From NCBI GenBank assembly GCA_034420695.1, contig DAOULB010000024.1, forward strand, positions 1 to 49,063: a stretch of DNA of 49,063 nt, written 5' to 3'. This document shows positions 40,588 to 47,897 of this stretch, one piece after another; within the stretch, counting starts at the first letter, position 1, and each line of letters begins with the position of its first letter. The position numbers were made by a program, and so were the translations under genes. Source of the DNA: Io17-Chloro-G2 sp034420695 (GTDB lineage Bacteria > Chloroflexota > Dehalococcoidia > Lucifugimonadales > UBA3495). The notes beneath the pieces are model-generated. The model had not been told where the DNA came from, did not search any database, and was given only the letters and a program-made list of their open reading frames with translations.

Positions 40588-41735
40588 GTCTTCCTCCGTT
40601 GCAGTTATCTCGGGATCCCATCCCTTTGATTTACGCGTCTACAAGCGTTGGTCGGACCTGTGAGCCGGTACTCCCGGAACTCGTTCCGGAATGGCCGCCC
40701 CAATGCTCGCCCTGAGGATCGCCTAATGGTCGGTAGAACCTCAACGCCTGTAACTGACGCCCTTCCGGGAGGCGTCTCGCTTGGCCTTTAGGATAAGGGT
40801 TACAGACAGCCTTCGCAACCAAAATGCAACCTTCGTCGCTGGAATCACAGACCTCCTCGTGGGTGGTGACAAGACAAGAATGGTCGTGCCAAGAGTAGTA
40901 GTGCCAAGGTCAAAGATAGCTTCCCGGTTTTCCACTAAACGGCATTCCAGTTTATTTAACCACTCTCCCATTTGAAGACCCCAACCTTGGCGCCGCCTCC
41001 TCCCCAAAACCAGGAATCAGGCCTGCCCTTCTCTTCATTCACCGGTTCTGGCACAACCCCGCCCTAAACCAAAACTGCTCCCCCATGAGACCCTGCCCTG
41101 GCCTGACGCTCACCGCTTCCCCCTCCCCTGGAACCCTGCAGCCCCGTAAGTCCCGGTCCAGACAAACCTCCGAAGACTAGGTGCTGGAAACGTCCCCCAC
41201 TTTTACTGACACTTCGCGCTTGCCGTGCAGGATTGCAGCTCCCTACCATGAATTTCAGGGCATCACTCAGCCCTCTGCTGCGATACCCCACGCGATGACC
41301 CAATCCAACCGGCCGCTGAGGCAATCGGGAGTCCAATGCCCAAAAGCCGAACAGAAGGAAACCTTTCCGAGGCCAAATCCCTCCGGCCCGCGGTCCTCCC
41401 GGAACCCCACCGGGCACCCAAAATGGAGGGAAATGGCGGAAAACGGAGGCGAGATTAAATATTCCTGCCCTCATCTCTCCCCGGAGCCCGAGGCCTCCCC
41501 GGACCCCAAGCAAAACCGGAAATGGTGGTAAATGGAGGAGAATGGTGGGGAAAACAAAATTTCCGGCTCCCAGCCATCACTTGACCCTGCGGTCTCCCCG
41601 GACCCCAAAATGAGAGGAAATGAGAGGAAATGAGAGGGAAACCAAAAATCCGGCCGGCCTCCCGGCTGCAGTAAGCCTGCCCTTCATCGACACCCGCAAA
41701 CCTATCAATAAACTGGTAAAGGAGAATTTCGCATC
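40588..41735. other. 1.15-kb gene-poor region with decamer arrays
   Basis: No gene I can support. A minus-strand open frame at 40741-41007 lacks a ribosome binding site and resembles no family. The right half carries three clusters of three contiguous 10-bp units (41421-41450, 41520-41549, 41608-41637). Confidence 0.55.
41421..41637 (+). repeat. three clusters of three 10-bp AAATGGNGGN-type units
   Basis: Cluster 1 (41421-41450): AAATGGAGGG, AAATGGCGGA, AAACGGAGGC. Cluster 2 (41520-41549): AAATGGTGGT, AAATGGAGGA, GAATGGTGGG. Cluster 3 (41608-41637): AAATGAGAGG three times. The clusters are 99 and 88 bp apart and share flanks: CCCCGGACCCCAA before clusters 2 and 3, and an A-rich then CCGGC segment after them. 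Unit length is one turn of DNA, as for iteron-type protein binding sites. Confidence 0.75.
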
Positions 41736-42062
41736 ATGAATGAAATACGCCGCCGCATCGATGCCCTTCGCCGCAAGCTGGCCTTGGAGCTGGCCGTTAT
41801 CGAGCTCCACCGCTTGGTCTGTGAATTCGCCCTCAAGTGGGGCATCGCCTTAGCCGGAGACCAGCCCGTACCCGAACCCCACACCTTCCCCGGCAAGGTC
41901 GGCGCCACCGGCGTCCGCCTGACCTCCCACATGGCCGCCGTTAAGTACCTGGAAGAGTGCCGGAACAAGAACACCGCTCCCGAAGCCCAGAAACTTCTCT
42001 ACCGGCTGCTCCCCTGCGCCCGTGACTTCCCCTACAACGCCATCCTCGCCCTGGACGCCTAG
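41736..42062 (+). CDS. small protein of unknown function beside the decamer arrays
   Basis: 108 residues, ATG with AAAGGAG about 11 nt upstream. The N-terminus is a basic amphipathic helix (MNEIRRRIDALRRKLALELA) that continues into a second helix (LHRLVCEFALKWGIALA). A Pro-rich hinge (PVPEPHTFPGK) and two more helices (SHMAAVKYLEECRNK, PEAQKLLYRLLPCARDF) follow. No catalytic signature. It may be an all-helical DNA- or protein-binding factor; the nearby arrays would be obvious candidate sites, but that is a guess. I believe it is real because of the start context and codon use. Confidence 0.6.
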   Translation: MNEIRRRIDALRRKLALELAVIELHRLVCEFALKWGIALAGDQPVPEPHTFPGKVGATGVRLTSHMAAVKYLEECRNKNTAPEAQKLLYRLLPCARDFPYNAILALDA

Positions 42063-42068
42063 TGATAA

Positions 42069-42136
42069 GGGTGCCCCCAAGGGATGCCCCTAGGGAAATG
42101 TTCGAAATCGGTAGGGGCGTCCCTTGTGGCCGCCCT
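42069..42136. repeat. inverted pair of GTAGGGGC-type repeats
   Basis: GTAGGGGCGTCCCTTGTG at 42111-42128 is the same string as at 25754. The complement of 42072-42090 (AGGGGCATCCCTTGGGGGC) is an inverted, diverged copy. The pair lies directly behind the 108-residue gene and could fold as a long hairpin that ends transcription. Confidence 0.65.
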
Positions 42137-42178
42137 CGAAGCCTGCGTAGGATTACCCTGCCCCCGCGCCGGTTTCGG

Positions 42179-42207
42179 TTGACATTCAGCCCCGCCAATG
42201 GTAGAAA
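42179..42207 (+). promoter_or_regulatory. promoter for the LigB gene
   Basis: TTGACA (42179-42184), a 17-bp spacer, TAGAAA (42202-42207), 85 bp before the start at 42292. Confidence 0.5.
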
Positions 42208-42291
42208 CGGTGTTACATTTCCTACTACTGTGAAGGGCCTGAATCCACCGTCTCAGTGCCCCTTATGGTTGGAAGATTAAGGAGGCGACAC

Positions 42292-43338
42292 ATGGGTGAA
42301 ATTCTGGGCATGGCTTCAACGCACTGGCCTCTGCTGATACAACCCGACGCAGGGCACCTCTGGCCCTTCCAAATGACGATGAATCGTCTGAAGGACTTCC
42401 CGGAAGAGAAGAAGCCCATTTCGGCATGGCCGGAAGCTGCCCGGGTGGAATTCGGAGAGGACGAAGGCGTGTCGGCCCATGCAGAGCACCGGGCCCGGCT
42501 GCTTAAGTCTTTCCGGGTCATGAAGGATGAGATCGAGGCCTTCAACCCCGACTTCATCATAATGTTCGGCGACGACCAGTACGAGAACTTCAAGGAGGAC
42601 ATCATTCCTCCCTTCTGCGTAATGGCCTACGACGAATACGTCAGCTATCCCTTCAAGCGCCCAATGCCTGCCGGCAACGTCTGGAACGAGCCTGAAGACC
42701 ACGCCATCAAGATGCGCGGCAAGCCTGAAGTGGCCAAGTGGCTCACCAAGCGGCTCATTGAAGAGGGAGTGGACATGGCCTACTCCTACAAGCCCTTGCA
42801 TTGGGAGGGCCTGGGCCACGCTTTCGTCAACATCCAGATGTTCCTGGACTACGACCGTAAGGGGTTCGACTATCCCATTATCCCCATCCAGGTCAACTGC
42901 TACGGCAGCAAGGTCATCGCCAACCACGGTGGCGCTCCCTTGGGCAACAACGCTCCCCCGGACCCCACCTCCCCCACTCCCAAGCGCTGCTACGAGGTCG
43001 GCCGCAAGGTCGCCCAGATAGTGAAGGACAGCCCCTACAGGGTCTGCATGTATGCCTCTGGCGGCTGGTCCCACGGCTTCTTGGTCGAGGAAAACGACTA
43101 CCTCTGGCCCGACATTGAGTCAGACCGGGTCAGGGCTCAGCAGTTGCAGGAAAACCGGGAGCACGAGTGGGCCCAGATCCCGGTCAAGGATATCGAGGAC
43201 TCCGGACAGCAGGAATTCCTGAACTGGGTCTGCTTGGCCGGCGCCATGGCCGAGATGGGCCAGAAGCCCCAGGTGCTGGACTACATCGAGACCATGATAT
43301 TCAACTCCGGCAAGTGTCTTGCCGTCTACCGCCCGTAG
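42292..43338 (+). CDS. LigB-type class III extradiol ring-cleavage dioxygenase
   Basis: 348 residues from ATG 42292, 6 nt after AAGGAGG. Type III extradiol enzymes cleave catechols or protocatechuate-like rings using Fe(II). Visible landmarks: GMASTHWPLL (first His, near residue 11), FIIMFGDDQYENF (near 92), NCYGSKVIANHGG (near 204) and MYASGGWSHGF (catalytic His near 260). The size fits LigB-like single-subunit members. It starts the plus-strand catabolic block and is followed by its own terminator and two decarboxylase-like genes. Confidence 0.85.
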   Translation: MGEILGMASTHWPLLIQPDAGHLWPFQMTMNRLKDFPEEKKPISAWPEAARVEFGEDEGVSAHAEHRARLLKSFRVMKDEIEAFNPDFIIMFGDDQYENFKEDIIPPFCVMAYDEYVSYPFKRPMPAGNVWNEPEDHAIKMRGKPEVAKWLTKRLIEEGVDMAYSYKPLHWEGLGHAFVNIQMFLDYDRKGFDYPIIPIQVNCYGSKVIANHGGAPLGNNAPPDPTSPTPKRCYEVGRKVAQIVKDSPYRVCMYASGGWSHGFLVEENDYLWPDIESDRVRAQQLQENREHEWAQIPVKDIEDSGQQEFLNWVCLAGAMAEMGQKPQVLDYIETMIFNSGKCLAVYRP

Positions 43339-43376
43339 ACCGGCAACAAGTCAACCAAACCCACGGAGCTTTCGAG

Positions 43377-43411
43377 ACGGTTGCGGTCCCACTGGTGGCC
43401 GCAACCGTTTG
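43377..43411 (+). terminator. intrinsic terminator after the LigB gene
   Basis: Perfect 10-bp stem ACGGTTGCGG/CCGCAACCGT (43377-43386 and 43399-43408) followed by TTGGGGTTT. Confidence 0.65.
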
Positions 43412-43533
43412 GGGTTTAGGGCCAAGTCCAAGTCGGTTCTTGGACTTCCCAGGTTTTCCAACCACCTAAGTCCGACTGCCCAAGTCCTGCCGCCCAAGTC
43501 TGGAGCGGTGGCATCTTATTGAAGGGGTGAACA

Positions 43534-44601
43534 ATGGCTCTCCGCTTGAAAATAGCCTTCTCCGACAACCCTCGGGTTATCCCCCTCCGGGACGGCACCA
43601 TTAAGCCGCAGAACATCGAACTGGAATTTGCTCCCCTTGGTGGGAACGCCGGCGACCTCTTCCAACGGAACCTGACCTACGACGAGTTCGACGTTTCGGA
43701 AATGTCCATTTCCGAGTCCCTCCTGGCCATCGAGCGACGGGGTGACCGGGCCATTTGGGACTGGGTGAGAATACCCGTGTTCCTGAGCCGCGGCCACGTC
43801 TGGGGCAGCCTGTATGTGAACTCCAACTCCGGTATCAACTCCCTGGCCGACTTCAAGGGCAAGCGCATCGCCTCCCCCGACTACGACATGACCGCCGCCC
43901 TCTGGTTCCGCATTACCCTCAAGGACCTCCACGGCATCGAGGCCAGCGACAACATCTGGTACAACGGTCGTACCAAGGAACTCAGCCACGGCGGTGCACT
44001 AGGCCTGGACGTGCAGCCTCCCGTGGGCGTCGAACACCACTGGCTCACAGTGGACCAAGCCATGGACGTTATGCTGGATCGGGGAGAAATCGACGCCAGC
44101 ACCGCCATCCGGCCCAACGCTCCGGTCACCGTTGGAGACCCTACCGTGATAGACCGCCACGGCGGAACTCAGATTGTGGGCAACCCCAACATCAAGAAGC
44201 TGCTTCCAGACAACGGCAAGGGCGTCATCTACGACTACTACGCCAAGACCGGCTTCTTCCACTGCAACCATCACGTGATAATCCAGCGGCGCATCGTGGA
44301 GGAAAACCCCTGGGTGCCCATGGAGTTGTTCAAGGCATTCCAGAGGTCCAAGGAAGAGGCCTACGAGAGGGCTCTCAAACAGATGTCAGGGGCCTCGCAG
44401 ACCGATTCCACGGTTCTGTACTTCCCGGCAGACGACGCCGCGGACCAAGCTCAAGCCTTGGGTGACGACCCCTATCCCATGGGACTGCTCAAGATGGGGA
44501 AGAACATCGAGCGCGCCATTCAGGGCTCCTTGGAGCAGGGTCTGATCACCAAGCCTCTTTCGTTGGAGGACGTTTACCACTTCAACACCCTGGACACCTG
44601 A
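43534..44601 (+). CDS. 4,5-dihydroxyphthalate decarboxylase-like protein (copy 1)
   Basis: 355 residues, ATG after GGGG. It has the periplasmic-binding-protein-like fold of the Pht5-type decarboxylase family: KIAFSDNPRVIPLRDGTI, EFDVSEMSISESLLA, RIPVFLSRGHVWGSLYVNS (in part), SLADFKGKRIASPDYDMTAALW and NIWYNGRTKELSHGG. There is no signal peptide, so it is cytoplasmic, which argues for an enzyme rather than a transporter component. The substrate would be an ortho-diphenolic carboxylate. A paralogue follows 81 bp downstream. Confidence 0.78.
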   Translation: MALRLKIAFSDNPRVIPLRDGTIKPQNIELEFAPLGGNAGDLFQRNLTYDEFDVSEMSISESLLAIERRGDRAIWDWVRIPVFLSRGHVWGSLYVNSNSGINSLADFKGKRIASPDYDMTAALWFRITLKDLHGIEASDNIWYNGRTKELSHGGALGLDVQPPVGVEHHWLTVDQAMDVMLDRGEIDASTAIRPNAPVTVGDPTVIDRHGGTQIVGNPNIKKLLPDNGKGVIYDYYAKTGFFHCNHHVIIQRRIVEENPWVPMELFKAFQRSKEEAYERALKQMSGASQTDSTVLYFPADDAADQAQALGDDPYPMGLLKMGKNIERAIQGSLEQGLITKPLSLEDVYHFNTLDT

Positions 44602-44682
44602 CCGCCTGGAACGGACTACTGGGCGACACCAATTTGATATCCAGCCCGTGGCCTTTCCGGTCCAGGCTGAAGGGGGAATCTT

Positions 44683-45726
44683 ATGGCGCTGACACTGACT
44701 CTGGCATACTCCGACAATCCTAGAATCAGGCCCATAGCCGACGGCACCGTCCAGCCGGAGCACTTCAAGCTGGACGTGGTCACCATTGGCGGCGGCCTCC
44801 TGTTCTTCCGCAACCTCAAGTACGACGAGTTCGACTGCTCCGAAATGTCAATCTCCGAGACCATGCTGGCCATCGAGCGCCGGGAAGTGACCAAGAAGTG
44901 GGACTGGTCCGCTATTCCGGTCTTTCCCAGCAGGGGCCAGTTCTGGGCCGGCATGTGGGCCAACACCAAGTCCGGAATCAACAGCTTCGCCGACCTCAAG
45001 GGCAAGCGCATCGGTGTGCCTGACTACGACATGACCGCCACCCTCTGGATGAGAATACTGCTGAAGGACCTCTACGGAATCGAAGCCAGTGACAACATCT
45101 GGTACAACGGCCGCACCAAGGAGTTCAGCCACGGCGGTCCCTTGGGGTTGCACTTGGAGGGCCAGGAGCCCGTGGGCATCGAGCACTACTGGACCACCTC
45201 GGACCAGTACTTGGACGTCATGCTCGACCGTGGTGAGCTCGACGCCGCCATTGTCATGCCGTCATCGGCCCTGCATCCGGGAGAGACGGTCAGCATGGAC
45301 CGCTACGGCGGCACCCCCATGACCGGCAACCCCAACATCAAGCGCATCGTGGACGACGCCGGAAAGGACTTGATCTCGGAATTCTTCAAGAAAACCGGCG
45401 CTTACCATGCCAACCACCACGTCATCGTTCAGAACCGGATACTCCGGGACCATCCCTGGGTTGCCATGGAACTGTTCGATACCTTCCAACGTTCCAAGCA
45501 GGTGGCCTACCAGAGGGCCCGTAGGGACCTGGAGGGCTACTTCTACTTTACCGGCAAGTCCTTTGCCGACGAGGCTTCAGTCTTCGGTGAGGACCCCTAT
45601 CCCTTCGGCCTGAAGGCCATGGGCACCACCGTTGCCCGTGCAATCAAGGGATCCTTGGAACAGGGCCTCATCCGTAAGCCCCTGGAGTTCAAGGACATCT
45701 ACCACCACACCACCTTGGACACCTAG
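44683..45726 (+). CDS. 4,5-dihydroxyphthalate decarboxylase-like protein (copy 2)
   Basis: 347 residues, ATG about 9 nt after GGGGG. Colinear with copy 1 (YSDNPRIRPIADGTV, EFDCSEMSISETMLA, LKGKRIGVPDYDMTATLW, ASDNIWYNGRTKEFSHGGPL), and also without a signal peptide. The two copies end almost identically (GSLEQGLI.KPL.., TLDT) but differ through the middle, for example EVTKKWDWSAIPVFPS versus GDRAIWDWVRIPVFLS. They may form a heteromer or process two related acids. A strong bidirectional terminator follows. Confidence 0.78.
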   Translation: MALTLTLAYSDNPRIRPIADGTVQPEHFKLDVVTIGGGLLFFRNLKYDEFDCSEMSISETMLAIERREVTKKWDWSAIPVFPSRGQFWAGMWANTKSGINSFADLKGKRIGVPDYDMTATLWMRILLKDLYGIEASDNIWYNGRTKEFSHGGPLGLHLEGQEPVGIEHYWTTSDQYLDVMLDRGELDAAIVMPSSALHPGETVSMDRYGGTPMTGNPNIKRIVDDAGKDLISEFFKKTGAYHANHHVIVQNRILRDHPWVAMELFDTFQRSKQVAYQRARRDLEGYFYFTGKSFADEASVFGEDPYPFGLKAMGTTVARAIKGSLEQGLIRKPLEFKDIYHHTTLDT

Positions 45727-45753
45727 AGGCCCGCGCCCCGTTGGGAAACTGGA

Positions 45754-45792
45754 AAGTCCCGGCAGCAAGACGGCTGCCGGGACTTCCTTCTC
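45754..45792. terminator. bidirectional terminator between convergent genes
   Basis: Perfect 13-bp stem AAGTCCCGGCAGC/GCTGCCGGGACTT (45754-45766 and 45773-45785) with a 6-nt loop. TTCCTTCTC follows on the plus strand. Confidence 0.75.
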
Positions 45793-45829
45793 TCGGCCCT
45801 CGGCCGGTTAAGCTCAGCAGGAGTGACCG

Positions 45830-47719
45830 CTAATTGCTGACACACCCCCTCTCATCGGGGCAGGGAACATCCGGGTCCCACCACACGTAATCCCAGCTAT
45901 GCAGATGCTGGATTGAGTCCGGCGTCTTGAAGTTCTGCAGCCGGTAGTCCATCGCCGCCCCTTGGTCCACCCAAGTGTTCGGCACCCAGTGCCCTTCCCC
46001 TTCTCTCAGTATCTCAACCATCTCCGTGAACTGACCCTGCCTGCTATCTCGGTCCAGCTCTCTCGCCTGCAGTTCCATCAACTCATTGAGCCGTGGTACA
46101 CCCCAGTTGTCCGGGTTCTTCTCGATGTCGGCCACGTAAACCTGCAGCAGTATGTCGGCAGGGTCCCTCGTCAGCAGCCCAATTCCTCCCACCATGGTGG
46201 CGTGGTGCGTCCCCTCCCGGGTGTGCACGTGATAGGCAGCTCCGTCCACCGGGTGGATTGTGAAATCAATTCCCAAATCCTTCCGCAGTTGCTCTGTGGT
46301 GACTTCCACCACCTTGAGGCTGGTGGCGTTGTCGCTGGTGTTCAAGTCCAGTGCCATCCCCTCGGGATAGCCTGCAGCCGCCAGCAATGCCTTGGCCTCA
46401 GCTAGGTCCCGCGGGTCTTTCAACCCTTCAGCGGTCTGCCGGTAGCCCAGCACTTCGCTCAAGTCCTCTTCCACAGCCACAGTTCCCCTGGGGAAGAACG
46501 TAGCCGGCGAAGCGAAACAGCCGTATGCCTCGGTGCAATACACGATGTCGACCACGTTCTGGCGGTCCAATCCCAAATAGAACGCCTTGCGCACCCTGGG
46601 GTCGTCAAATGGTGACTTGTTTTGGTGCAGGATGAAGAATGTTCCGGAACCTCCATCCAAGAGCCTGGCTCTAAGCCGCCCGTTGGTGTCGTCCTGCAAC
46701 CGGAACATGTCCTCGGGTCGGAACGTTGAGCTCCACGGGCCATCGGTCACGAAAGCTTGACCGACCTGCAGCGCCGCATAGACCCGGTTAATGTCCCGGA
46801 TGACATTGAACCTCAGCCCGTCAAAGTATGGCCGGTCTGGCTTGAAGTAATCCGTATTTCTCTCGTACTCCCTCACCGTGCCCCTGTCCCAGTTCTTCAG
46901 CTTCCAAGGCCCTGACCCAACCATGTTCTCCGGGCAGCAGTCTACGTCTTCCGGACTGAGCCCGGACACAACGTGCTCCGGGTATACCTTGAAGTAGTCC
47001 ACTGCCAAGTTGGTCAGGAACGTGGCGCCGGGGAACTTCAGCGGCACTTCGACCGTCTGGCTGTCAATGGCCCGCGCCATTCCGTGCTCGTAGAAGGTCC
47101 GCAAGGCCGCCGTACGGCTTCGGAGGGCTCCGGGCTTGACTATCCGGTCGAAGGTGAACACCACGTCGCTAGCCTCGACCGGTGTCCCGTCGTGCCAGTT
47201 GGCTTGGTGCAGCTTGAAAGTGAACAGCATACCGTCTGGGCTCACCTCCCACTCCGAAGCCAAGTCTCCTGTAACTTCACTGGTATTTTCCGGGTCGTAC
47301 TGCACCAAGTTGCTTAACCTAGGGGCCGATCCTATCAAACAACTAAACAGGCTGGCGCAGGAATGAACGTCCCAAGATCCGCTCCGGCCCCGTCCCACAA
47401 CGTCCAACACCATCGGCTGGTACTTGCCTTCAGACACCCAGTCGGGAGTTAGAGGCGACGTGAAGGTTACTCCCCGGAGCACCGGAATGGGTGTGGCGGT
47501 GGCTATTACCTCTTTCACCACCTCCTTCTCCACCACCTGCTCCACTTCCACCTCCCGCACCACTTCCTTGGTCACCGGGACCTCTTTGATTACTTCCTTC
47601 TCCACTATTCGCGGCTCCGGCGCCGGGGCCGAACCGCCACAGGCCACGGCAAAAGCCGCAGTCAGGAATACCAAAACAATCAGGGAAGCGTTGATGGAAA
47701 CGAGCCTTTGGATGTTCAT
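45830..47719 (-). CDS. ABC-type solute-binding lipoprotein, family 5 (copy 1)
   Basis: 629 residues, ATG 47719 after AAGGAG. Signal peptide LIVLVFLTAAFAVAC has its lipobox Cys near residue 27. A long Val/Glu/Lys coiled linker follows (EKEVIKEVPVTKEVVREVEV, about 36-75). The family-5 body shows LFTFKLHQANWHDGTPVEAS, VGSGPWKLKNWDRGTVREYE and FDDPRVRKAFYLGLDRQNVV. No permease or ATPase gene is adjacent, so it must use a transporter encoded elsewhere or act as a sensor. It is about 80 percent similar to the truncated gene upstream. Confidence 0.88.
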   Translation of the reverse strand: MNIQRLVSINASLIVLVFLTAAFAVACGGSAPAPEPRIVEKEVIKEVPVTKEVVREVEVEQVVEKEVVKEVIATATPIPVLRGVTFTSPLTPDWVSEGKYQPMVLDVVGRGRSGSWDVHSCASLFSCLIGSAPRLSNLVQYDPENTSEVTGDLASEWEVSPDGMLFTFKLHQANWHDGTPVEASDVVFTFDRIVKPGALRSRTAALRTFYEHGMARAIDSQTVEVPLKFPGATFLTNLAVDYFKVYPEHVVSGLSPEDVDCCPENMVGSGPWKLKNWDRGTVREYERNTDYFKPDRPYFDGLRFNVIRDINRVYAALQVGQAFVTDGPWSSTFRPEDMFRLQDDTNGRLRARLLDGGSGTFFILHQNKSPFDDPRVRKAFYLGLDRQNVVDIVYCTEAYGCFASPATFFPRGTVAVEEDLSEVLGYRQTAEGLKDPRDLAEAKALLAAAGYPEGMALDLNTSDNATSLKVVEVTTEQLRKDLGIDFTIHPVDGAAYHVHTREGTHHATMVGGIGLLTRDPADILLQVYVADIEKNPDNWGVPRLNELMELQARELDRDSRQGQFTEMVEILREGEGHWVPNTWVDQGAAMDYRLQNFKTPDSIQHLHSWDYVWWDPDVPCPDERGCVSN

Positions 47720-47803
47720 TTCAGCACTCCTTCTACTGTACTCGCTTGAGGAGTTCCAGGGTATCGAGGAGCCATGAAAAGCCAGAGGCCGGGGAGGAGC
47801 TAT

Positions 47804-47878
47804 AAAAAAGCGCTGCTTGAGAGTGGTTCTTAAGGACGGCCCTTTGGGGCCGTCCAGCTTCGAAAACCCAAGCAGCGC
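47804..47878 (-). terminator. nested terminator between the two binding-protein genes
   Basis: Outer stem GCGCTGCTTG/CAAGCAGCGC (47810-47819 and 47869-47878), followed on the minus strand by TTTTTTATA, encloses a second perfect 9-bp hairpin (47834-47842 and 47847-47855). It starts 20 bp after the stop of the upstream gene. Confidence 0.8.
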
Positions 47879-47897
47879 GGCGGCATGTGGTTACGCT

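Noticed and set aside
40741..41007. 88-residue minus-strand frame in the gap upstream of the amidohydrolase
   Set aside because: Looks like translated noncoding DNA; no start context and no family.
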